Origin: Spectribacter acetivorans
GTDB lineage: Bacteria > Pseudomonadota > Gammaproteobacteria > Nevskiales > Salinisphaeraceae
Assembly (NCBI RefSeq): GCF_031846305.1
Contig: NZ_JAVRHY010000003.1
Coordinates: 62,001-126,000 of the forward strand
Length of the DNA: 64,000 nucleotides
Direction: 5' to 3'
Shown piece after piece: positions 51,933-60,821 of the stretch; position 1 is the first letter of the stretch, and every line of letters begins with the position of its first letter. Under the pieces are notes generated by a model. It saw only the letters and a list, made by a program, of their open reading frames with translations, did not search any database and was not told the DNA's origin. The translations under genes were made by a program, and so were the position numbers.

Positions 51933-53183
51933 ATGGCGACGCCGATGGAAAACGTGAACCAGGTACTCGCCAGCGATCCGGAGGACCGTTACGTCCGCGG
52001 CCGGATGACCTGGAACCCGGCGATGCAGGCGATCCCGATCTCGGGCATTCGCCGCATGGTCAACAAGGCGGCCGAACTCGACGACGTCATCCATCTGTCC
52101 ATCGGCCAGCCGGATTTCCCCACGCCGAAACACATCATCGACGCCCACATCCATGCCCTGGAGGCCGGCCAGACCGGCTACACCATGGATGCCGGGCTGC
52201 CCGAACTGCTGGATACCCTGGCGACCTATTACAGCGACCGCTACCGCTCGACGCTGACCAGCGAGAACTTCCTGATCACCACCGGGGCCACCGAGGGCAT
52301 CTATCTGCTGATCACGGCGATGGCCGCCCCGGGGCGGGAATTCATTGTCGCCGACCCCACCTTCCTGCTGTATGCCCCGCTGATCCGGATGCTGGGCGGG
52401 CAGATCCGCTCGGTGCCCACCCGCGCCGAGCATGGCCACCAGCTGGACCCGGAGCGGGTGATCCGCCTGATCAACCCCAACACTCACGCCATCATACTGA
52501 ATTCGCCCAGCAATCCCACCGGCACCGTGTATCCGCGCGAAACCGTGGAATGGATCTGCCAGGAGGCGGCCTACCGCGGCGTGCAGGTGATTTCCGACGA
52601 GGTCTACGATCACCTCGTGCTGGACGACATGGAGTACCCCAGCGTGCTCACCTGCTCGGCCGATCTCGATCACGTGGCGGTGGTGTCGAGCTTTTCCAAG
52701 ACCTTCTCCATGCCCGGCCTGCGCATCGGCTGGGTGGTGGCCGACCAGAACACCATTCGCATGTTGCGCCGGTATCACATGTTCACCACCACGGTGGCCA
52801 ACACCCCGGCCCAGTGGGCGGGCGTGGCCGCACTGGTGCATGACCGCAGCTTCATCACCGATATGGTTGACGAGTACCGCCGCCGTCGCGACCGGGTAGT
52901 GGATCTGGTGTCCAACACGGCCGGCCTGACCGGTTACTGGCCGCAAGGGGCCTTCTACATCGCGCCCTCACTGCCGCCCGGCGTGGATGCGTCCAACATC
53001 GCCATGCGCATGCTTGAGGAAACCGGCGTGTGCGTGATCCCGGGTGATGCCTTCGGCGAAACCTCCACCGATCTGCTGCGCATCAGCTACTCCACCTCGA
53101 TGGAGCAGATCGAGGAGGCCTTTTCCCGCATCCAGCCCTGGATGGAACGCCAGCCGGAAATGCGGGACAGCAAGTCCGGCTAG
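51933..53183 (+). CDS. Class I/II PLP aminotransferase
   Basis: The 416-residue fold-type I aminotransferase carries HLSIGQPDFPTPKHI, TGATEGIYLLITAMA, the PSNPTGTVY block and the PLP lysine in SSFSKTFSMPGLRIGWVVA. It resembles AspC/PatB-type enzymes acting on aromatic or acidic amino acids, but the substrate is not determined. The ATG at 51933 lies 15 bp after an AGGGAC-like site; alternatives are the upstream frame to 51870 or the Met four codons later. A 164-bp gap separates it from the divergent hydroxyacid dehydrogenase. Confidence 0.86.
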   Translation: MATPMENVNQVLASDPEDRYVRGRMTWNPAMQAIPISGIRRMVNKAAELDDVIHLSIGQPDFPTPKHIIDAHIHALEAGQTGYTMDAGLPELLDTLATYYSDRYRSTLTSENFLITTGATEGIYLLITAMAAPGREFIVADPTFLLYAPLIRMLGGQIRSVPTRAEHGHQLDPERVIRLINPNTHAIILNSPSNPTGTVYPRETVEWICQEAAYRGVQVISDEVYDHLVLDDMEYPSVLTCSADLDHVAVVSSFSKTFSMPGLRIGWVVADQNTIRMLRRYHMFTTTVANTPAQWAGVAALVHDRSFITDMVDEYRRRRDRVVDLVSNTAGLTGYWPQGAFYIAPSLPPGVDASNIAMRMLEETGVCVIPGDAFGETSTDLLRISYSTSMEQIEEAFSRIQPWMERQPEMRDSKSG

Positions 53184-53939
53184 CTACCCGCCGCAGGCGG
53201 TATCCACGTCGCCGGCTTCGGACGGCGGCTCGCTGTAGTAGGCCACGCGGACCGGATAGGTCTCGCCTTCGGCATCATGAAGATTGCCGATGCCGCGGTA
53301 TTCCAGCAGTTCGCGGGTGTCCGGATCGTAGGTCAGCACCAGCGAATCGACGAAGAAGCTGACCAGCCACATGTCCAGTTCCGCCTCGAAACGGACCGCG
53401 GTTTCGCGCTCGAACTCGGTGTCCTCGATTCGCGTTGCCCGCAGATCGATCACCGACTGGCGTCCCGCCGCGGCGAAGCGGAAGCGGCGGGTCTCACCAT
53501 CCATCAGTGTGTCGAAGCGGGATTGCAGAAAGGGGTGGAAGCCGCTGTCGGCGGCGAGGCTGTCGGTCAGCTCGAACGGTTCGGTCTCCCGCTCGGCGTT
53601 GTCGCCCTCGCGGCGGAACATGCGCCAGCTGTCCTCGTCCCGCTCGATGCCTTCCACATAGCCGCTGTCGACCATGCGCATCTCGTATACCGGTACGAAT
53701 TCGTCGTGGCTGAAATCCAGGGTCTTGCGGGCGATCACCTCGCCGGCGGGATCGCGGTAGGTCACTTTCCAGTCCACCGGCCGGCCATCGTCGTCGAGCG
53801 TCTGCTCGTGGTGCTCGGTGTATCGAAACTCGTTGCTTTCCAGCTGATAGCCATAGCCGGTAAAGCAATGCTTGTTGCCGTCCGCGGCCAGGGCCGGGAC
53901 GCAAAGCAGACAGGTGGCGATCAGCACGACCGTACGCAT
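53184..53939 (-). CDS. Secreted protein of unknown function
   Basis: The 251-residue protein has a signal peptide (MRTVVLIATCLLCVPALA) and a predicted beta-rich mature domain with blocks such as YTEHHEQTLDDDGRPVDWKV, DFSHDEFVPVYEMR and MLVTYDPDTRELLEYRGIG-like sequence. The ATG at 53939 has a good ribosome site (CAGGAGTAATCC), so I prefer it to the longer opening. No family is recognised with confidence. It sits 4 bp downstream of the MBL-fold lipoprotein on the same strand, suggesting a shared envelope function. Confidence 0.7.
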   Translation of the reverse strand: MRTVVLIATCLLCVPALAADGNKHCFTGYGYQLESNEFRYTEHHEQTLDDDGRPVDWKVTYRDPAGEVIARKTLDFSHDEFVPVYEMRMVDSGYVEGIERDEDSWRMFRREGDNAERETEPFELTDSLAADSGFHPFLQSRFDTLMDGETRRFRFAAAGRQSVIDLRATRIEDTEFERETAVRFEAELDMWLVSFFVDSLVLTYDPDTRELLEYRGIGNLHDAEGETYPVRVAYYSEPPSEAGDVDTACGG

Positions 53940-53943
53940 GGGA

Positions 53944-54990
53944 TTACTCCTGGTTTCTGGACAGCGGCGGAATCGGGACGCCGACCCCGAAATTCGCCGC
54001 GGTAAAGGCCGGTTGCGGCACGCCGGCGTCGCGGCGGGCCCGGGCAAGGTCGTCAATCGGTTGGAACTGCCCCACGTCGGAAAGTTCGAAGGTGCCGAAG
54101 TGCATGCCGATGCTGCGGGTAGCACCCAGTTCGCGATGAGCGGTCACCGCTTCGTCGGGGTTCATGTGCACCCGGCGCACCAACCAGCGGGGCTGATAGG
54201 CCCCGATCGGCAGCAGGGCCAGCCGGAACGGGCCGAGCCGTTCTCCGGCCTCGCGGAAATGGTCGCCGTAGGCCGTGTCGCCGCCGAAATACACCGGCCC
54301 GCCAGCGGTGCCGACGGCGTAGGCGGACCACAGGCTTAGGTTGCGGTCCGGCGACGGCAGCCGCCCCGACCAGTGAACGCAGGGCAGGGCGTGCAGGGTG
54401 CGCCCGTTGGGCAGCGTCAGGGTCTCGTGCCAGTCCAGTTCCGCGATGCGGTCGGCGCCGGCGTCGGCCAGCAGCGGCCGATCCCCCGGCGGCACCACGA
54501 ACAAAGGTGCATGATCGGCGGCCAGCCGCTCGATGGTGGGCAGATCGAGGTGGTCGTAGTGGTTGTGGCTGATCAGCACCACGTCGATCGGCGGCAGCTG
54601 CTCGAAGGTCAGGGTGGGCAGGCGCATGCGCTCGACCCCGAACACCGGCCAGGGGCCGATGGCATCCGACCACACCGGGTCGGTGAGGATGTTGAGTCCG
54701 TCGGCCTGGATCAGCACGCTGGCGTGGCCCACTACCGTTATGCGTAGCTCGCCGGTGGCGACCCGCATCGGCGGATCGGGAAACGAGCGCGCCTGTAGTT
54801 TTCCCCAGGCGCCGGGATCGCGGGTGACCAGATAGCGCAGGACATCGGTCACCCCGCGGTCCATTTCCACCGCCGGGTTGAAGAACCGGGTACCGTCGAA
54901 ATGGTCGCTCGGCGGGCCCTGCCAGCGCGGGTCCGCCGCGCAGCCGGTGATCAGGAGCGCGGCGAGAAGAGGTAGTGACCGACGCCCCAT
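53944..54990 (-). CDS. Metallo-beta-lactamase-fold lipoprotein (NAPE-PLD/UlaG-like)
   Basis: The 348-residue protein has a lipoprotein signal (LLAALLITGC, lipobox Cys17) and a metallo-beta-lactamase domain with HNHYDHLD (His, His, Asp, His ligands), a GGDTAYGD block and a late His in GMHFGTFELSD. The fold and order resemble UlaG-like and NAPE-phospholipase D-like lipid hydrolases. I start at the ATG at 54990, which overlaps the CFA-type gene by 40 bp. Lipid hydrolysis at the periplasmic membrane would fit its lipid-modifying neighbours, but this is inference. Confidence 0.8.
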   Translation of the reverse strand: MGRRSLPLLAALLITGCAADPRWQGPPSDHFDGTRFFNPAVEMDRGVTDVLRYLVTRDPGAWGKLQARSFPDPPMRVATGELRITVVGHASVLIQADGLNILTDPVWSDAIGPWPVFGVERMRLPTLTFEQLPPIDVVLISHNHYDHLDLPTIERLAADHAPLFVVPPGDRPLLADAGADRIAELDWHETLTLPNGRTLHALPCVHWSGRLPSPDRNLSLWSAYAVGTAGGPVYFGGDTAYGDHFREAGERLGPFRLALLPIGAYQPRWLVRRVHMNPDEAVTAHRELGATRSIGMHFGTFELSDVGQFQPIDDLARARRDAGVPQPAFTAANFGVGVPIPPLSRNQE

Positions 54991-55988
54991 TCGTTGCCCC
55001 GGTTGGTGCCGAACAGCTCGGCCACGGCCATGAAGAACATCCGCCAGCGCTGGATCCAGCGGTCGGCCCCCGCCTCGCCGTAGGCGGGCACGAAGATGTC
55101 GCGAACGGTCTGGCGCTGGGCGTCCATGTTGGCCAGCCAGGCGTTGGACGTGGCCTCGTAGTGCCGGCCCGAGATCCACCAGTGGTCGCGGATGACCAGG
55201 TCGTCGGCCAGGTTCAGCAGCAGATTCTCCGAGGGCATGATGCCGCCGGTGAAGAAGTAGCGGGCCATCCAGTCGGTGCGGCTTTCGTCCAGAAACGGAT
55301 AGGCCAGCAGCTTGTGGCAGAAGATGTGCACGAACAGCCGGCCGTCATCGGCAAGCCAGCCGCGGATGCGCCGCATCAGTTCGCCCAGATTGCGCATGTG
55401 CTCGAACATCTCCACCGACACGATGCGGTCGAAACGGGCGCCGGGGTCGAATTCGTTGATGTCGCAGGTATGGACGGTCAGATTGCTCAGGCCCCGCTCG
55501 CTGGCGACGCCGTCGATATGGGTCTTCTGGCCGCCGGAGTTGGATACGGCGGTAATGTGGCAGTCCGGAAACTGCTCGGCCGCCCACAGCGAGAACGAGC
55601 CCCAGCCGCAGCCCAGATCCAGAATGCGGTGGCCGTTCTCGATACCCGCCCGCTCCGCGGTCAGGCGCAGCATGGCCTCCTCGGCGGCGGGCAAGTCGGT
55701 ATCGGGCGAGTCGAACAGGCAGCCGCTGTACTTCAGGCGCGGGCCGAGCGCGTGCTGAAAGAACGCGGCAGGCACCTCGTAATGCTGGGCATTGGCGTCG
55801 CCGGTATGTTCGGCGATGGGGCCGGTGCTCGCCCTTTCCAGCAGGGCCCGGAACGCCTCGGTGCGGCGTTCGCCGTCGCGCGCCTCGGGGCTGGTCAGGC
55901 GGGTGTTGATCAAACGCCGCATGCCCGCGCGGGCCACGGCATCCGGCACCAGGCCGCGTTCGCAGAGTTCAATCGGGAGGCTGTCCAA
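54951..55988 (-). CDS. Cyclopropane-fatty-acyl-phospholipid synthase-type methyltransferase
   Basis: The 345-residue SAM-dependent enzyme belongs to the CFA/MMA synthase family that modifies acyl chains of phospholipids. The SAM-binding motif ILDLGCGWGSFSL, the EMFEHMRN block and the GRLFVHIFCHKLLAY segment are present. CFA synthases carry an extra N-terminal domain of about 100 residues; here it is mostly absent, so it is a short subtype. It is coupled by overlap to the MBL-fold lipoprotein and lies 20 bp downstream of the DUF1295 gene. The acyl substrate is unknown. Confidence 0.85.
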   Translation of the reverse strand: MDSLPIELCERGLVPDAVARAGMRRLINTRLTSPEARDGERRTEAFRALLERASTGPIAEHTGDANAQHYEVPAAFFQHALGPRLKYSGCLFDSPDTDLPAAEEAMLRLTAERAGIENGHRILDLGCGWGSFSLWAAEQFPDCHITAVSNSGGQKTHIDGVASERGLSNLTVHTCDINEFDPGARFDRIVSVEMFEHMRNLGELMRRIRGWLADDGRLFVHIFCHKLLAYPFLDESRTDWMARYFFTGGIMPSENLLLNLADDLVIRDHWWISGRHYEATSNAWLANMDAQRQTVRDIFVPAYGEAGADRWIQRWRMFFMAVAELFGTNRGNEWGVGHYLFSPRS

Positions 55989-56008
55989 CGATGCAATCCT
56001 CGGGGCGG

Positions 56009-56788
56009 TCAGGCCTTGGGCGGCCAGGGGATGAAGGCACTGGTGGTGCGTACGTACTCATCGTAGCCGATGCGCTTGGCCTTGCCTTCGCGCGATTCCA
56101 CGGTGGGAATGCCGGAAACCCGGAGCAGCAGCCAGGCCATGATCACCGGGCTGGCCAGGGTGGCCCACCAGTACGGCGCGCCGATCGCCAGGAATACATA
56201 GCTGACCCAGTGCAGCGACTCGAAGAAGTAATTCGGGTGACGTGAATAGCGCCAGAGGCCGGTCCGGCAGACATGGCCCCGGTTGGCCGGGTCGCGCTTG
56301 AAACGATGCAGCTGGTGATCGGCCAGCGCTTCGCCCACGACCGACACCAGCCAGATCACGCCGCCCAGCAGCAGCCAGCCGGCGCCCGGCATGTCCGGGC
56401 GGAAGGCCACCACCAGGAACGGCAGGGCCAGAATCCAGGCCGCCACGGCCTGGAACCAGAAGAACAGCAGCATGTAAAGCGGGGCGCGCGCGCCCCAGGA
56501 CGCCCGCGCGGCGGCGTAGCGGGAATCCTCCGCCTGGCCCCGCATTCGCAGGGCCAGGTAGCCGCCCAGCCGGAGCCCCCATAGGCCGGCCATCAGCCCC
56601 AGCAGTACGCGCACTGCCAGCGGTGCGTCGCCGGCCGCGGCGAACAACACGCCCAGGCCGCCCATCAACCAGGACCATGCCACGTCCACCGGGCTGGCGT
56701 CCTCGGTCTTGAGCTGCACCAGCCAGACCAGGGTGAGCACGGCCAGCGACACGACCAGGCCAATCAGATAAACACAGAGTGGGCTCAT
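56009..56788 (-). CDS. DUF1295 / steroid 5-alpha-reductase-like membrane protein
   Basis: The 259-residue polytopic protein has about six or seven predicted helices and the C-terminal motif DHQLHRFKRDPANRGHVC ... LWRYSRHPNYFFE, which is typical of DUF1295/isoprenylcysteine-methyltransferase-like enzymes. Such proteins are annotated as probable reductases of lipids or steroids. It sits between a thioesterase and a CFA-type methyltransferase on the same strand, so a role in acyl-lipid modification is a reasonable inference. Confidence 0.85.
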   Translation of the reverse strand: MSPLCVYLIGLVVSLAVLTLVWLVQLKTEDASPVDVAWSWLMGGLGVLFAAAGDAPLAVRVLLGLMAGLWGLRLGGYLALRMRGQAEDSRYAAARASWGARAPLYMLLFFWFQAVAAWILALPFLVVAFRPDMPGAGWLLLGGVIWLVSVVGEALADHQLHRFKRDPANRGHVCRTGLWRYSRHPNYFFESLHWVSYVFLAIGAPYWWATLASPVIMAWLLLRVSGIPTVESREGKAKRIGYDEYVRTTSAFIPWPPKA

Positions 56789-56834
56789 GGATGACAGGTT
56801 TCGGTGGTGCGGTGACTGACGGCGTTAGAACGCG

Positions 56835-57302
56835 TCAGGCCCCGGATTCGGATGCACCGGCGTCCGGCGGTGGCGCTGTCAGGCGGGCCAGGGCGGCCCG
56901 TACCGAGTCGGGAATCGGTACCGCGCGGCGGTCGTGCCGGTCGACGAAAACGTGCACGAAGCGGCCCTCCGCGCATGCCTCGGTTTCGCCGACCCGGAAG
57001 ATGCCCAGCTCGTAGGTCACCGCCCGGTTGCCCAGATGGGCCACCCGCAGGCCGGCCTCCAGGCGATCCGGAAAGGCCACCGGCGCGTGGTAGCGGCAAC
57101 CGGACTCCACCACCAGCCCGATCACCGGCCCGTCGTGGATGTCCAGTCCGCCGGCCTCGATCAGGTAGCGGTTCACCACGGAATCGAAGTAGGCGTAGTA
57201 GGTCACGTTGTTCACGTGGCCGTACAGGTCGTTGTCGGCCCAGCGGGTATCCAGGGGGCAGACATGGGGGAAATCGGCGCGGGTGGCGGCAGTGTCGGGC
57301 AT
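56835..57302 (-). CDS. Acyl-CoA thioesterase (YbgC/FadM-type hotdog)
   Basis: The 155-residue hotdog-fold protein has the helix motif RWADNDLYGHVNNVTYYAYFD with the catalytic-region Asp/Asn, typical of YbgC/FadM/4HBT thioesterases. I start at the ATG at 57302 rather than the longer opening to 57557, which runs into pyk. It would hydrolyse acyl-CoA or acyl-ACP thioesters. Its place between pyk and the DUF1295 gene suggests a lipid-handling role. Substrate chain length is unknown. Confidence 0.87.
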   Translation of the reverse strand: MPDTAATRADFPHVCPLDTRWADNDLYGHVNNVTYYAYFDSVVNRYLIEAGGLDIHDGPVIGLVVESGCRYHAPVAFPDRLEAGLRVAHLGNRAVTYELGIFRVGETEACAEGRFVHVFVDRHDRRAVPIPDSVRAALARLTAPPPDAGASESGA

Positions 57303-57364
57303 GGCAAGGATCGGTGGCGCAGGAATTCTAGAATCGGACCGGGCTGGCGGCCCGGCGAGGCGGT

Positions 57365-58792
57365 TCAGCGGGCGGAGACCTCCACGATCTTCATGGTGTT
57401 GGTGCCGCCGGGGCCGAGCATGTCGCCCTTGGTGACCAGCACCCGGTCGCCGGGCGCAATGTCGCCGCGGGCGACCATGAAATCCACCGCCTCCCGGATC
57501 AGGGTGGGGCCGGCCGGATCCGCCGGTTCGAAGGCCAGCGGATACACGCCCCGGCATACCGTCAGATAGCCACAGGTTTTCGCCGTCCGGGTGAGGGCGT
57601 AGATGGGAATGCCCACGTCCTGGCGCGACATCAGCATCGCGGTGTGGCCGGAATCGGTCAGGGCGATGATGGCGTCGGCGCGCATGTGGCGGGCGGTGTA
57701 AGTGGTAGCCATGGCGATGGCCTCGTCCGTGCGCCGGAAGTGGGTGGCCAGCCGGCGCTGGGAACGGGCAGAGAAATGACCGTTCTCGGCGCCCACGCAG
57801 ATGCGGCCCATGGCGGCCACCGCATTGACCGCGTAGGCGCCCACCGCGGTTTCCGCGGACAGCATCACCGCGTCGGTGCCGTCGAGCACCGCGTTGGCCA
57901 CGTCCAACACTTCCGCCCGCGTGGGTGTGGGCTGCTCGATCATGGATTCCATCATCTGGGTGGCGGTGATCACCGTGCGGTTCATTTCCCGCGACTGGGC
58001 GATGATGCGCTTCTGCACCGCCGGCAGCTCGGGGTCGCCGATTTCCACCGCCAGGTCGCCGCGGGCCACCATCACCACGTCGGAGGCCTCGATAATCGCC
58101 TCGAGGTCGGCCACCGCTTCCGCCCGTTCGATCTTGGCCACGATGCGGGCGTGGCCGCCGGCCGCCCGCAGGCGGGCCCGGGCCTCCTCGATATCCGCGG
58201 CCGAGCGCACGAACGACACCGCCAGGAAGTCCACCTTCATCTCCGCGGCCAGTTCGATATCGCGGTAATCCTGCTCGGTCAGCCCGGCCGCCGACAGGCC
58301 GCCGCCGCGCAGGTTCAGGCCCTTGCGCGAGGACAGGCGGCCGCTGTTTTCCACCCGCGTCTCGATACGCCCGCCGGACACCCCGGTGACCTCCAGCGTG
58401 ATGGCGCCGTCGTCCAGCAGCAGCAGGTCACCGACGGTGACGTCGTCCACCAGCGGGCGATAGCCGAGGCCTACACCGGCGGCATCGCCGGCCTCCGGGT
58501 CCAGGTCCGCGTCCAGGGCGAAGGCCTGGCCGGCCTCCAGGTCCACCGCGCCTGCGGCAAAGGACTCGATGCGGATCTTGGGGCCCTGCAGATCACCCAG
58601 AATGCCCACCGAGGCGTCGAGGTCGGCAGCCGCCCGCCGCACCCGCTCGGCCCGGGCGCGGTGCTCGTCGCCACTGCCGTGGGAGAAGTTCAGCCGGACG
58701 ACATTCGCGCCGGCACTGAGCAGGCGCGACAGGGCCGCTTCATCATCGGTCGCGGGCCCGAGGGTGGCGACGATCTTGGTGCGTCGAAGCAT
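57365..58792 (-). CDS. pyk: Pyruvate kinase
   Basis: The 475-residue enzyme converts phosphoenolpyruvate and ADP to pyruvate and ATP. It begins MLRRTKIVATLGPATDDEAAL and has the active-site lysine region (ARIVAKIERAEAV), the K+/Mg2+-binding VMVARGDLAVEIG, TATQMMESMIEQPTPTRAEV and the C-terminal allosteric domain. A-, B- and C-domains are complete, with normal length. It ends 63 bp before the thioesterase start on the same strand. Confidence 0.97.
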   Translation of the reverse strand: MLRRTKIVATLGPATDDEAALSRLLSAGANVVRLNFSHGSGDEHRARAERVRRAAADLDASVGILGDLQGPKIRIESFAAGAVDLEAGQAFALDADLDPEAGDAAGVGLGYRPLVDDVTVGDLLLLDDGAITLEVTGVSGGRIETRVENSGRLSSRKGLNLRGGGLSAAGLTEQDYRDIELAAEMKVDFLAVSFVRSAADIEEARARLRAAGGHARIVAKIERAEAVADLEAIIEASDVVMVARGDLAVEIGDPELPAVQKRIIAQSREMNRTVITATQMMESMIEQPTPTRAEVLDVANAVLDGTDAVMLSAETAVGAYAVNAVAAMGRICVGAENGHFSARSQRRLATHFRRTDEAIAMATTYTARHMRADAIIALTDSGHTAMLMSRQDVGIPIYALTRTAKTCGYLTVCRGVYPLAFEPADPAGPTLIREAVDFMVARGDIAPGDRVLVTKGDMLGPGGTNTMKIVEVSAR

Positions 58793-58829
58793 GCGCCGAG
58801 ACTAGCACGCGGCGCGTGGCTCGCGGATG

Positions 58830-60668
58830 TCAGAATGCCTCGGAGGGGCCCACCTCGGCATCGCTGCTTTCGTAGCGATTGGGGATATGGTCGCCGGTGA
58901 TCATCTCGCGGTAGCTCATGCCCGGGCCCACCATCGGGTAGACGCCGGCGTCCGGGTCGATGATGACTTCCAGAAACGCCGGGCCGCGGTACTCGATGAA
59001 TGCCTTGATCACATCCGCGAGTTGCGACTTGTCATCCAGCCGTTGGGCGAACTCGAAGCCGTCGGCTTCCGCCGCCTTCACGAAGTCCTTCTTGTGCAGC
59101 GACTTGTCCGACGCCGACAGGCGGCCCTTGAAGAACAGCTTCTGCCACTGCTTGACCATGCCGTCGCCGAAGTTGTTCAGAACCACGATCTTCACCGGCA
59201 GGTCGTAGGTGGTCACCGTTTCCAGTTCGCCCAGGTTCATGCGGATCGAGGCATCGCCGTCGATGTCGATCACCAGCTTGTCGCGCTGGGCGAACTGGGC
59301 GCCCACCGCGGCGGGCAGACCGAAGCCCATGGTGCCCATCGACCCGGAGGTCAGCCACAGCCGCGGCTGGCGGAAGTCGAAGTACTGCGCCGCCCACATC
59401 TGGTGCTGGCCCACGCCGGTGCTGATGATCGCCTCGCCGCCGGTGAGCTTGTTGATTTCCTCGATCACGTGGTGGGGCTGGATGGCGTCCGACTCGCGGT
59501 CGTAATTCATCGCGTAGTGGGCCTTCAGGTCCGCGATATGGCGATGCCAGGGCGCGTAGTCGCCGGCAAAGCCGATTTCGCGGCCGTACTCCAGCAGCCG
59601 GCGCAGGCTTTCGGCCAGCACCCCGACGTGGTGCCAGTCCACGTTCTTGACCTTGTTGATCTCGGACGCGTCCACGTCAAAATGCGCGATGTGGCGCGCG
59701 TTGGGCGCGAACGCCTGCGGCACACCGGCCACCCGGTCGTCGAAACGCGAACCCATGGCGATCAGGAAGTCGCAGTCGTCCACCGCATAGTTGGCAAACG
59801 CGGTGCCGTGCATGCCCAGCATGTGCAGGGCCAGCGGGTCGGTGGTGTCGAACGCGCCGATGCCCATCAGCGTGGTGACCACCGGGATGCCGAAGGCCTG
59901 GGCCAGTTCGCGCATCTCCTGGGCGGCGTTGGCGTTGATCACCCCGCCGCCGGCATAGATCAGGGGCCGTTCGCTTTCGGCCAGCAGCCGGAAGAAGTCG
60001 GCGCACTCGGCGTCATCGATGCGGTTGGCCGCCAGGGCGTTCATGCGCTGGCGATAGCCGGGGATCGGCAGCACGCCTTCGCCGGCGAAGGCGCCTTCCC
60101 AGTTCTGCACGTCCTTGGGCACGTCGATGACCACCGGGCCGGGACGGCCGGAACCGGCGATCTCGAAGGCGGTGCGCACGGTGGCTTCCAGCCGTGCCGG
60201 GTCGGTGACCAGGAACACATGCTTGGCCGCGGCGCTCATGATGTTGGACACCGGCGCCTCCTGGAAGGCGTCCGTACCCACGGCGGCGCGGGCCACCTGG
60301 CCGCAGATGACCACGATGGGCACGGAATCGGCCATGCAGTCGCGCACCGGCGTCACGGTGTTGGTGGCGCCGGGGCCGGAGGTCACCAGGGCCACGCCCA
60401 CCTTGCCGGAAGCCCGGGCGTAACCGGCCGCCATGAAGCCCGCGCCCTGCTCGTTGGCAGGCACGATCAGCGGCATGCGGTCGTGGTGCTCGGCGTTGAA
60501 GCGGAAGATGGCGTCATAGGTTGGCAGGATGGCGCCACCCGAGTAGCCGAATACCGTGTCCACGCCTTCGTCCGCCAGTACCTGCACCATCATCTCGGCG
60601 CCGGTCATGCGGGTGCCGGCCAGCGGATGGCTGGCGGGGTCGGGCAGGTTGTCTCGAACTTGGGCCAT
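58830..60668 (-). CDS. ilvB: Acetolactate synthase, large (catalytic) subunit
   Basis: The 612-residue ThDP enzyme joins two pyruvates (or pyruvate with 2-oxobutyrate) for branched-chain amino-acid synthesis. The first domain has VFGYSGGAILPTYDAI and the catalytic Glu in PANEQGAGFMAAGYA; the middle FAD domain includes GSRFDDRVAG; the C-terminal ThDP domain has IDIDGDASIRMNLGELETV. I start at the ATG at 60668; the frame stays open to 61349 only because it runs antisense to the acyltransferase gene. The small subunit and ilvC lie on the other strand from 62273 onward. Confidence 0.94.
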   Translation of the reverse strand: MAQVRDNLPDPASHPLAGTRMTGAEMMVQVLADEGVDTVFGYSGGAILPTYDAIFRFNAEHHDRMPLIVPANEQGAGFMAAGYARASGKVGVALVTSGPGATNTVTPVRDCMADSVPIVVICGQVARAAVGTDAFQEAPVSNIMSAAAKHVFLVTDPARLEATVRTAFEIAGSGRPGPVVIDVPKDVQNWEGAFAGEGVLPIPGYRQRMNALAANRIDDAECADFFRLLAESERPLIYAGGGVINANAAQEMRELAQAFGIPVVTTLMGIGAFDTTDPLALHMLGMHGTAFANYAVDDCDFLIAMGSRFDDRVAGVPQAFAPNARHIAHFDVDASEINKVKNVDWHHVGVLAESLRRLLEYGREIGFAGDYAPWHRHIADLKAHYAMNYDRESDAIQPHHVIEEINKLTGGEAIISTGVGQHQMWAAQYFDFRQPRLWLTSGSMGTMGFGLPAAVGAQFAQRDKLVIDIDGDASIRMNLGELETVTTYDLPVKIVVLNNFGDGMVKQWQKLFFKGRLSASDKSLHKKDFVKAAEADGFEFAQRLDDKSQLADVIKAFIEYRGPAFLEVIIDPDAGVYPMVGPGMSYREMITGDHIPNRYESSDAEVGPSEAF

Positions 60669-60821
60669 GGTATCGCCTGTCTGCGCTTCCAAACCCCACA
60701 TTTTAGCCGATTGTCGGGCGTCAGCGTTAGAAGCCCGTCGGCGCCGCGGCGGGATTCGCAGCGGCCGGGGGCGTGCTAACGTCCCGTCCATGAGCGCCAC
60801 CCCATTCATGCAGGCCCCAGC

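Noticed and set aside
54991..55179. N-terminal extension of the MBL-fold lipoprotein
   Set aside because: The lipoprotein signal and lipobox begin at the ATG at 54990; the extension is inside the CFA-type gene and has no signal features.
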